Shown here: positions 57,735 through 64,000 of the stretch, in pieces
Layout of the letters: each line of letters starts with the position of its first letter
Numbering within the stretch: position 1 is the stretch's first letter
Source of the DNA: Undibacterium sp.
GTDB lineage: Bacteria > Pseudomonadota > Gammaproteobacteria > Burkholderiales > Burkholderiaceae_D
DNA length: 64,000 nucleotides
NCBI RefSeq assembly: GCF_030651495.1
Contig: NZ_JAUSFI010000039.1
Location: 22,754-86,753 of the forward strand
Reading direction: 5' to 3'
Translations under genes and position numbers: made by a program
The notes under the pieces: generated by a model
Seen by the model: the letters and a program-made list of their open reading frames with translations, nothing else
Databases searched by the model: none
Told to the model about the DNA's origin: nothing

Positions 57735-59855
57735 TTACCCAGTGAGATGATCTTTGTTTTGTTCCGGCCCGATCACCTCGATCATTTCGACCATGCCGCC
57801 ACTCATTGCGGCGGACAAATCGCGCTCTAGAATAGGCATGGCCTGTTCAGACGGCACCAGTAAGCGTGCCAGCCCGTAGGCGCGGTTACGGCCATGCGCC
57901 TTACCCAGATACAAAGCCATATCGGCAATTTGCAAGGTTTTTTCCCAATCGCAAAGAGTTTCAGAAACACCGGAAAAGGGCAAGGAAATAAATCCGGCCG
58001 TCATCGTCACCGGCACCCGCAGATCGCCGACTTCGACCGGCTGCTCACCAATCGTGCGCAACACCCGATCCACTAAACCAGTGATCTGCACCGGATTGGA
58101 TTTAGGAGAATAAATCAAAAATTCCTCACCGCCCCAGCGCAAGACCATATCGCTATCCCGCACCGCTTTTTTCAGGCGATGAGCAACTTCGGACAGCACG
58201 CTATCGCCCACCGCATGGCCCCAGGTATCGTTGATATGCTTGAACAGGTCGATGTCCATGAGTATCAGGCAATCCGGGTTATCGGCGCTGCCTTCACGGC
58301 GTTCCGCTTCCGTTTGCGCCTGGCGCGCTTTCATTAATTCGACAAAAGAACGTCGGTTATACAAGCCGGTCAGGGGGTCACGTACTGCGTGAAACGCTAA
58401 CTGGGTATTGGCCTGCTGCAGTTGTTCGTTGACTTTCCTGACGCGACGATACAGCAGGAAAATAAACACACCCGCCATGACCGTCACCACTGCGGCAAGC
58501 AAGGTGACGATTTGCTGCAGTCGGCGATTCTTGATATCGGCATCTTTCAGGTCATTTTCTTTCGCCAGCAATTCGATCTGTTTTTGCCTTTGATCGGCGT
58601 TAAATTGTTCCTGTAAACTGGCGACAGCGCGACTACGATCCGAACGAAATAATTCATCGTTCAGTTTTTGTTGCTGACGCAAGGTCGCCAACGCCTCCTT
58701 GTATAGGCCGGCCTTTTCATACATAGTGGCCAGTTCACCGGTAATCGATTCGACATTGACCTTGGAATCAGAATCTTGGTAAAATTTTGTGCCTTCTTTG
58801 ACGTAGTCAACACCGTCTTTAATTTTCCCCATTCCCACCAGGGCAAAACCTATATTGATCTTCGCAGTGGCAATTCCTGTTTTATCGTCAATCGCTACCG
58901 ACTTGGCCAGCGCCTGCCTGGCGAATTTTTCAGCATTCCGATAGTCCCTGGCAATCAGGTAATGATCGGAAATATTGCTCAGCGCCGTCGCTTCTGTTCC
59001 CGGCATATTGGCATCGATGCCAATTTTCAAGACTTTTTTATACGCATCGAGCGCCTCATCTTCTCTTCCCAGATTCGACAAAGCGATACCCTGGGTAGAG
59101 ATTAAGGAGGACAGCGTTTTTGGCGCGTTTGCCAATGGTGAAAGCGCAATCGCTTCTTGGCTGGTTGCCAGCGCTTTTTCCGGGTCTTTCATATTCCAGT
59201 AGAGTGCCGCGATCGCATCGAGCTTGTATAGCCGCGCCTGAACCTTGCGCCGTGGCTGCAAATCAGATAGCCGTAAGGCTTCCAGATAGTGCCTGAGCGC
59301 TTGCTCGAATTTTCCACTCACTTTATACGTCGCCCCAAACGCCGCATTGAGACGCATGTTGACTTCAGGATCGCTGCTCGACTTGACTGCAGCCTGGACT
59401 TCTCTCAGTTTGGCGAGCGCTAGCTCTGGCTTTCCCTCATCCAGAATTTCCAAACTTTTGGATATGTGTGCCAGCGCAATGGCGTCTTTGTTGTGATGCG
59501 CCTCAGCAAATTGAAGCAACTCATTGATGGTGGCATCGGCTAATTTTATTTTTCCAGCGTCGGCATATAAAGTGACAAGAACTTTTAGCGTCTCCAAACG
59601 GACGGCATCACTGGTCCCGGCAGGTAGTGTGCGTTTAAATTCCTGTAACTGCCTGAGACCTTCGGTGTTATCGCGATCCGACAAAGTTTGAATCTCATCC
59701 AAACGTGCCATATCCGATTTTTCATCGGCCGTGGCGACCGGGCTGGCAACCGAATGAGCAACTGCACCGCCGAACACAAAACAAAGAAAAATAGATGCCA
59801 CAGTGGCACCAATTTTTGAGAATTTATTTTTTTCGACATCGATGCTGTTCATCAT
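57735..59855 (-). CDS. TPR-repeat diguanylate cyclase (GGDEF protein)
   Basis: A 706-aa inner-membrane sensor that makes cyclic di-GMP. A signal or anchor segment (VASIFLCFVFGGAVAHSVA, residues 18-37) leads into a periplasmic part of about 400 residues with repeated TPR-like helices (for example ATSQEAIALSPLANAPK, ALDAYKKVLKIGIDAN, NAEKFARQALAKSVAID). A second membrane helix, IVTLLAAVVTVMAGVFIFLLY (near 445), is followed by the GGDEF domain. The active motif is GGEEF at residue 574, with an RxxD inhibition site (RDSD) five residues upstream, so it should be active and feedback-inhibited. It is monocistronic. Confidence 0.92.
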   Translation of the reverse strand: MMNSIDVEKNKFSKIGATVASIFLCFVFGGAVAHSVASPVATADEKSDMARLDEIQTLSDRDNTEGLRQLQEFKRTLPAGTSDAVRLETLKVLVTLYADAGKIKLADATINELLQFAEAHHNKDAIALAHISKSLEILDEGKPELALAKLREVQAAVKSSSDPEVNMRLNAAFGATYKVSGKFEQALRHYLEALRLSDLQPRRKVQARLYKLDAIAALYWNMKDPEKALATSQEAIALSPLANAPKTLSSLISTQGIALSNLGREDEALDAYKKVLKIGIDANMPGTEATALSNISDHYLIARDYRNAEKFARQALAKSVAIDDKTGIATAKINIGFALVGMGKIKDGVDYVKEGTKFYQDSDSKVNVESITGELATMYEKAGLYKEALATLRQQQKLNDELFRSDRSRAVASLQEQFNADQRQKQIELLAKENDLKDADIKNRRLQQIVTLLAAVVTVMAGVFIFLLYRRVRKVNEQLQQANTQLAFHAVRDPLTGLYNRRSFVELMKARQAQTEAERREGSADNPDCLILMDIDLFKHINDTWGHAVGDSVLSEVAHRLKKAVRDSDMVLRWGGEEFLIYSPKSNPVQITGLVDRVLRTIGEQPVEVGDLRVPVTMTAGFISLPFSGVSETLCDWEKTLQIADMALYLGKAHGRNRAYGLARLLVPSEQAMPILERDLSAAMSGGMVEMIEVIGPEQNKDHLTG

Positions 59856-60053
59856 TTTGAGTGCCGTTTTATTTATGACTATCGCTCAGTCAAGCATCCT
59901 ATCATTTCTTGTATGAAATTACGTCTTTTAGAAACGGCATAAAATTCAATTACATGGTCCTATTTATGCGGATCTCATTGCACCCTATAAAAAATATTTT
60001 CTAATTTTTTAACTTTTAATCAACATCAGCTCAATTTTTATTTCGCGCTCCGG

Positions 60054-60704
60054 TCAATCAAGCATATTGGCCCACTCGTTGACACCCTGACGTAGTTGCG
60101 ATGCCATGTAACCATGTTCCTGCAACAGTCGAACGGCATCTGCCGACATCAAACAATATGGCCCCCTGCAATACGCGACTACCGGCTTATCCTTGGGTAA
60201 TTCGGCCAGTCTGGCACGTAATTCCGCCAGCGGAATAGAACGTGCAAATGGCAAGTGTTTTTGCTCGAATTCGGCTATAGGGCGCACGTCGATCACCACC
60301 ACCGCCCCTTCGCTGGCCTTGCGCAGCAATTCGTCACTACTCGCTCCCTGCCATTCATTACTGGCGGCAGATAGCTGGCGCAAGGCATCTTGCAATTCGA
60401 ATAGACGATCTTCGGCTAAAGTACGCAATAGCACCCAGAAACGCGGCACGTCCGGGCTGGCGATGCGATAGATAATCTGCTTGCCTTGCCGTTCGGTATC
60501 CACAAGACGCGCCAGACGCAGCTCTTTAAGATGGGCACTGGCGAGCTTGACGCTAATGTCCGCCTCACGAGCGAGCGTATCTACCGACTTGGGCGCCTGG
60601 CATAGCAGCTCGATAAGCTCCAGACGTTTGGGACTGGCCATCGCTTTAGCAATGCGGGCCACCTGCTCATATAAGGCTTGTTTAATTTCTCGATTCGGTT
60701 TCAT
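60054..60704 (-). CDS. ArsR-family regulator fused to a rhodanese domain
   Basis: A 216-aa two-domain protein. Residues 1-95 form an ArsR/SmtB winged helix-turn-helix (MASPKRLELIELLCQAPKSV, TLAREADISVKLASAHLKEL), and residues 120-216 a rhodanese domain with the persulfide-forming loop VAYCRGPYCLMSADAV. This resembles E. coli YgaV (ArsR) and YgaP (rhodanese), but fused. The DNA-binding half has a single Cys (near residue 35), not the two used by BigR/YgaV, so sulfur sensing may occur at the rhodanese Cys (inference). It faces dsrE across 113 bp that contain a palindromic operator. The ATG at 60704 is used. Confidence 0.9.
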   Translation of the reverse strand: MKPNREIKQALYEQVARIAKAMASPKRLELIELLCQAPKSVDTLAREADISVKLASAHLKELRLARLVDTERQGKQIIYRIASPDVPRFWVLLRTLAEDRLFELQDALRQLSAASNEWQGASSDELLRKASEGAVVVIDVRPIAEFEQKHLPFARSIPLAELRARLAELPKDKPVVAYCRGPYCLMSADAVRLLQEHGYMASQLRQGVNEWANMLD

Positions 60705-60775
60705 AACGATAGCCTGGTGGATTTGATGCTGGAAAGTCAAATTTATTTAGCAGAAAATATATTTTTATGTGATAC

Positions 60776-60795
60776 ATTCTAATATTCGTTAGAAT
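60776..60795. promoter_or_regulatory. Inverted-repeat operator between arsR-rhodanese and dsrE
   Basis: ATTCTAA-TATTCG-TTAGAAT: perfect 7-bp arms around six bases, in the divergent spacer, 22 bp before the DsrE ATG and 71 bp before the regulator's. ArsR-family sites are typically such AT-rich inverted repeats, so it is the likely binding site. A base-for-base test is needed. Confidence 0.7.
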
Positions 60796-60817
60796 GTTAG
60801 TTAATGGAGATTGTAAT

Positions 60818-61171
60818 ATGAAAACCCTGTTTATTTTTAACGGCGCAGCTTACGGTGACGAACGCACATACAACGGCCTGCGCCTGGCGGGAGTATTAGC
60901 AAAAAGAAACAGCAATGAAGTCCGTGCGTTTCTGATGGGAGACGCAGTGACCAGCGCCAAAGCAGGTCAAAAAGTACCGGAAGGCTACTATAACCTGCAA
61001 ATTATGTTAACCAGAGTGGCACGTGAGGTAAACGGCGCGGTCGGTGTCTGTGGCACCTGCATGGATGCCCGAGGAATACAAACGGACGAACTCATCGACG
61101 GTGCATTGCGCGGCACGTTGGAGCAACTGGCCGACTGGTCAGAATGGGCCGAACAAGTATTTGTATTTTAA
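60818..61171 (+). CDS. DsrE family sulfur-relay protein
   Basis: A 117-aa DsrE/DsrF-like protein. It starts MKTLFIFNGAAYGDERTYNGLRLA, with the conserved active-site stretch GVCGTCMDARGIQTDEL near residues 75-92 containing two cysteines. This family carries persulfide sulfur between enzymes in the cytoplasm. The ATG at 60818 has TGGAGA ten bases upstream. It is 10 bp before the MFS gene and divergent from a rhodanese-ArsR regulator, so the locus should respond to reactive sulfur. Confidence 0.9.
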   Translation: MKTLFIFNGAAYGDERTYNGLRLAGVLAKRNSNEVRAFLMGDAVTSAKAGQKVPEGYYNLQIMLTRVAREVNGAVGVCGTCMDARGIQTDELIDGALRGTLEQLADWSEWAEQVFVF

Positions 61172-61181
61172 GAGGCGAGGC

Positions 61182-62396
61182 ATGAAACCGACCACGGCAG
61201 AGAAACACAATGTATTCTTGCTTGCCGGTACGCAAGCGCTATTTCAAACCGCATCAGTGATGGTGATGACACTTTCAGGCTTGGTGGGCTTGAAGCTTGC
61301 CGTTGATAAAAGTCTTGCCACTTTACCGATTGCTATGATGATGGTCGCCGCCGCTGCCACCATGATTCCGGCCGCTATGTTGATGCAACGCTTTGGCCGC
61401 AAGGCTGGGTTTTTACTGGGAACTTCGCTTGGAAGTGTGGCCGGACTGACGGCTGCAGCAGCGATCTGGCTGGATAATTTTTGGCTATTTGTGTTCGCTA
61501 ACATGCTAGTGGGTGCCTATCAAGCCTTCGCACAATACTACCGTTTTGCCGCGGCAGATGTGGCGAGTGCAGACTTCAAGAGCCGCGCGATTTCATGGGT
61601 GATTGCAGGTGGAGTGGTAGCCGCACTGGCGGGACCCAATATTGCCAGATTCACGCAAGGGATAGGCCCCGCTCCGTTTATGATTTCGTATCTGGCATTA
61701 TTCGGCGTGACAGTGCTTGCGCTGTTATTGGTCACACGTCTTACCCTGCCGCCGCAGGTATTGGCAACGACGCACGGACCCGCCCGCCCGCTACTGCAAA
61801 TCATCAGACAACCGGTATTCTTGACCGCACTGGCAGGATCAGCCGTCGGTTACGCTGTGATGATCATGGTCATGACTGCCACCCCGCTGGCCATGCAGAT
61901 TTGCGGTCAAGCCTTGGGGGGGGCTGCCACGGTAATTCAATGGCATGTCCTGGGCATGTTCGCGCCTTCATTCTTCACTGGCAATCTGATCCGCCGCTTT
62001 GGCGTGCTGACCATCATGGGATTTGGCATCGCTTTTTTGGCGGCACATGTCGCCATCGCATTGAGCGGCAACGACTTCCTATACTTCCTGTCTGGCCTGA
62101 TCTTATTGGGCGTAGGCTGGAACTTTCTGTTCATCGGCGGCACCAGCTTATTAACCGAAGCCTACCGTCCCAGTGAACGCGCCAAGACTCAGGCCGCACA
62201 TGATTTCCTGATGTTCGGAGCGGTAAGCCTGGGCTCTTTTTCAGCCGGCGGGCTACTCAACATCGGCGGCTGGCGCTCGGTCAATCTGACCGTGCTGCCC
62301 TTCCTCGCTCTAGCTTCGCTTGCTGTTTTTACGCTAAGTGCGCTGCGCCGTAAAAATTCACTTGCTATCACAAACGCTTCAATAAATCCTGACTAA
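61182..62396 (+). CDS. MFS transporter
   Basis: A 404-aa inner-membrane protein with twelve hydrophobic helices of the major facilitator superfamily. The loop 2-3 motif reads LMQRFGRKAGFLLGTSLG (RFGRK, near residue 63-75), and a central cytoplasmic loop separates two six-helix halves near 205-215. The frame extends upstream through the dsrE gene, but the start with an SD is the ATG at 61182 (GAGGCGAGG). It is 10 bp after dsrE, so it is the second gene of the operon, perhaps exporting a sulfur compound. The substrate is unknown. Confidence 0.88.
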   Translation: MKPTTAEKHNVFLLAGTQALFQTASVMVMTLSGLVGLKLAVDKSLATLPIAMMMVAAAATMIPAAMLMQRFGRKAGFLLGTSLGSVAGLTAAAAIWLDNFWLFVFANMLVGAYQAFAQYYRFAAADVASADFKSRAISWVIAGGVVAALAGPNIARFTQGIGPAPFMISYLALFGVTVLALLLVTRLTLPPQVLATTHGPARPLLQIIRQPVFLTALAGSAVGYAVMIMVMTATPLAMQICGQALGGAATVIQWHVLGMFAPSFFTGNLIRRFGVLTIMGFGIAFLAAHVAIALSGNDFLYFLSGLILLGVGWNFLFIGGTSLLTEAYRPSERAKTQAAHDFLMFGAVSLGSFSAGGLLNIGGWRSVNLTVLPFLALASLAVFTLSALRRKNSLAITNASINPD

Positions 62397-62568
62397 CGAG
62401 CAAGTTCAGACAAGCGCCTTTTTTCATTCTTGTACCGGCGAGAATGAGGAGTAGCCAATATCGGAAATTTGCATCTTATCTTGCATCTCCTTTATACCTA
62501 ATCAGGAAATGATTTGAGCTGTTAGATACCAAGGGCAACGGGATCTAAACCGTCGTCCCGGCACAGCC

Positions 62569-63957
62569 TTATTCTTCAGCTAATTTTCCGCCCAATAACT
62601 GGTATTTCTTAAGCTTGTCGTACAAGGTTTTCTTCGGAATCCCCAGGCTATCGGCGGTCAGCGCCACATTTGCCTGATGTCTGCGCAGGGCGGTTGCAAT
62701 CAGTGAAGCTTCGTAGGTATCGAGTTGTTTTGGCAAACTATCACTACTTTCACTGTCGACAATATTGTCAATATTGTCATTGCCTACATGTGGCTTGCCG
62801 GCGACGCTCATCGTGTTACGCTCATCCATCTCCGCCACGCCCAGCACCAGTTTGTCGGCAAAATTGCGCAATTCCCGGACATTGCCGCGCCAGTCACGCT
62901 GTTGCCATGCCTGCATTTGCGCCGCGCTCCAGTCCGGCAAGGTCTTTTGGAAGCGATGGGCGGCCGCCTGCACGAAAGCGGCCAGTAACAGCGGGATGTC
63001 TGAGCGGCGCTGGTTCAGGCTGGGCAACTCCAGGCTGATCACCGCCAGCCGATAATATAAGTCTTCCCTGAATTTGCCTTCGGCACTCAGCGCCAGCAAA
63101 TCCATTTTACTGGCGGCGATGATGCGGCAATCGAGCGCGATCTGGGCGTTGCCGCCCAAGCGTTCCAGGCTACGTTCTTGCAGTACGCGCAAGAGCTTGA
63201 CTTGTAATGCCAGCGGCATGCTTTCGATTTCATCGAGAAAAACGGTGCCGCCATTGGCGTATTCGAGCTTGCCGATGCGGCGCTTTTGGGCGCCGGTAAA
63301 AGCACCTGCTTCATGGCCAAAAATTTCACTCTCGAACACCGATTCCGGCAAGGCGCCGCAATTGATGGCGACAAACTCGCCCTTGCGGCCACTGGCCAGA
63401 TGCAGCTGGCGCGCCACCACTTCTTTGCCGCTGCCGGTGGCGCCATGGATCAGCACATCGACCGGGCTAGGCCCGATGTTGCGGATAAATTGGCGGATTT
63501 TTTCGATGGCCGCGCTTTGCCCTATCAGCTCTGGCATGGCCGGATGGGTTGCCAGCACTTGCTTGAGCTGGCGGTTCTCCAATACCAGCCGGCGCTTTTC
63601 CTGCGCGCGCAAGCAGGTATCGAGCAGGCGCTCGGTGGCGTAAGGTTTTTCGATGAAATCGTAAGCGCCCTGACGCATGGCATCGACCGCCATACTGACG
63701 TCGCCATGACCGGTAATCACGATCACCGGCAAGTCGCGGTCCAGCGCCATCGCCTGCGCCAGCAGCTCCAGTCCGGATTGCCCCGGCAGCCGGACATCGG
63801 TCACGATGATGCCGGCAAAACCGGCCTGCAAATACGCCTGCGCCTGCTCGGCGCTGGCACAGGGGATGACCGTAAAGCCGCCCAGCTCCAGCGTCTGGCT
63901 GGTGGCCAGACGCACGGCCTGCTCATCTTCTATCAATACCGCCAGGCTAGCCGACAT
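62569..63957 (-). CDS. DctD-like sigma-54-dependent response regulator
   Basis: A 462-aa NtrC-family activator. The receiver (residues 1-120) has acidic residues in AVLIEDEQAVRLA, the phospho-acceptor Asp in GIIVTDVRLPGQSG near 54 and Lys in FIEKPYATERLL near 104. The AAA+ domain has Walker A GATGSGKEVVA near 171 and the sigma-54 contact GAFTGA near 217, with DEIESMPLALQVKLL nearby. The C-terminal Fis-type helix-turn-helix is NVALTADSLGIPKKTLYDKLKKY. The layout and helix fit DctD, which controls C4-dicarboxylate uptake; the partner kinase would lie outside the window on the right. Identity as DctD rather than another NtrC-type regulator is not certain. Confidence 0.88.
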   Translation of the reverse strand: MSASLAVLIEDEQAVRLATSQTLELGGFTVIPCASAEQAQAYLQAGFAGIIVTDVRLPGQSGLELLAQAMALDRDLPVIVITGHGDVSMAVDAMRQGAYDFIEKPYATERLLDTCLRAQEKRRLVLENRQLKQVLATHPAMPELIGQSAAIEKIRQFIRNIGPSPVDVLIHGATGSGKEVVARQLHLASGRKGEFVAINCGALPESVFESEIFGHEAGAFTGAQKRRIGKLEYANGGTVFLDEIESMPLALQVKLLRVLQERSLERLGGNAQIALDCRIIAASKMDLLALSAEGKFREDLYYRLAVISLELPSLNQRRSDIPLLLAAFVQAAAHRFQKTLPDWSAAQMQAWQQRDWRGNVRELRNFADKLVLGVAEMDERNTMSVAGKPHVGNDNIDNIVDSESSDSLPKQLDTYEASLIATALRRHQANVALTADSLGIPKKTLYDKLKKYQLLGGKLAEE

Positions 63958-64000
63958 CTGCTTCTCCTTCGTTCATTCAGGACCGGATGATTCAATATAC

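Overview
The window is chromosomal DNA of a Gram-negative betaproteobacterium. Gene content and order (queA/recG/oxyR/ubiA, yggS-proC beside pilT-pilU, dusB-fis-purH-ruvCAB, ubiquinone genes, Omp32-type porins, a lipase with its own foldase) fit Burkholderiales, most likely Oxalobacteraceae. The moderate base composition would suit an Undibacterium-like organism, but that genus-level call is inference. I count 61 protein-coding genes, two of them weak or partial calls (queA runs off the left edge; a 24-codon leader ORF precedes the lipase). I see no tRNA or rRNA gene, no CRISPR array, no insertion sequence and no prophage.

Layout. 1-8.1 kb: queA (partial), recG, a GNAT acetyltransferase, an SDR oxidoreductase, oxyR, ubiA and the yqjD/yqjE/yqjK-like trio. 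8.1-12.4 kb: proC and yggS diverge from pilT-pilU-gpx. 12.7-19.1 kb: ZIP metal transporter, 3-mercaptopyruvate sulfurtransferase, EamA exporter, Rieske oxygenase, then a secreted lipase and its foldase. 19.2-25.6 kb: a large DUF1631 protein, the isoprenoid operon xseB-ispA-dxs, and a cobalamin adenosyltransferase. 25.7-32.7 kb: FAD-linked dehydrogenase with a LysR regulator, two aminotransferases, a DsbA-like protein and anmK. 32.9-39.3 kb: M23 peptidase diverging from tyrS-dtd-phosphatase, a tandem-receiver protein, and ndh. 39.6-45.9 kb: dusB-fis-purH-ruvC-ruvA-ruvB and a YaiI-type protein. 46-52.8 kb: a hydratase, two porins, coq7 and uvrD. 53-57.7 kb: a TPP-riboswitch-controlled thiCSGDE operon. 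57.7-64 kb: a TPR-GGDEF protein, a sulfur-type regulatory locus (ArsR-rhodanese fusion facing dsrE and an MFS exporter) and a DctD-like sigma-54 activator at the right edge.

How the genes work together. Most loci are housekeeping: DNA repair (recG, ruvABC, uvrD), isoprenoid and ubiquinone supply (dxs, ispA, ubiA, coq7, feeding ndh), type IV pilus retraction (pilT, pilU), peroxide defence (oxyR, gpx) and thiamine synthesis. The more accessory pieces are the lipase/foldase pair and the persulfide-type locus at 60.0-62.4 kb, where a fused ArsR-rhodanese regulator faces its probable operon across a perfect inverted repeat.

The least expected content lies between genes. I found two dispersed families of imperfect palindromes, with four copies each. 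One is about 85-90 bp with ATACTCCCCC boxes, always just 3' of a gene. The other is a REP-like element with a CATGGGATATGCG core. There are also two long single-copy palindromes (181 bp upstream of anmK, 98 bp upstream of the YaiI gene). Three structures may control their genes: a terminator-like hairpin in the ndh leader, a REP hairpin that buries the ruvC ribosome-binding site, and a palindrome carrying TATAAT directly against the uvrD start codon.
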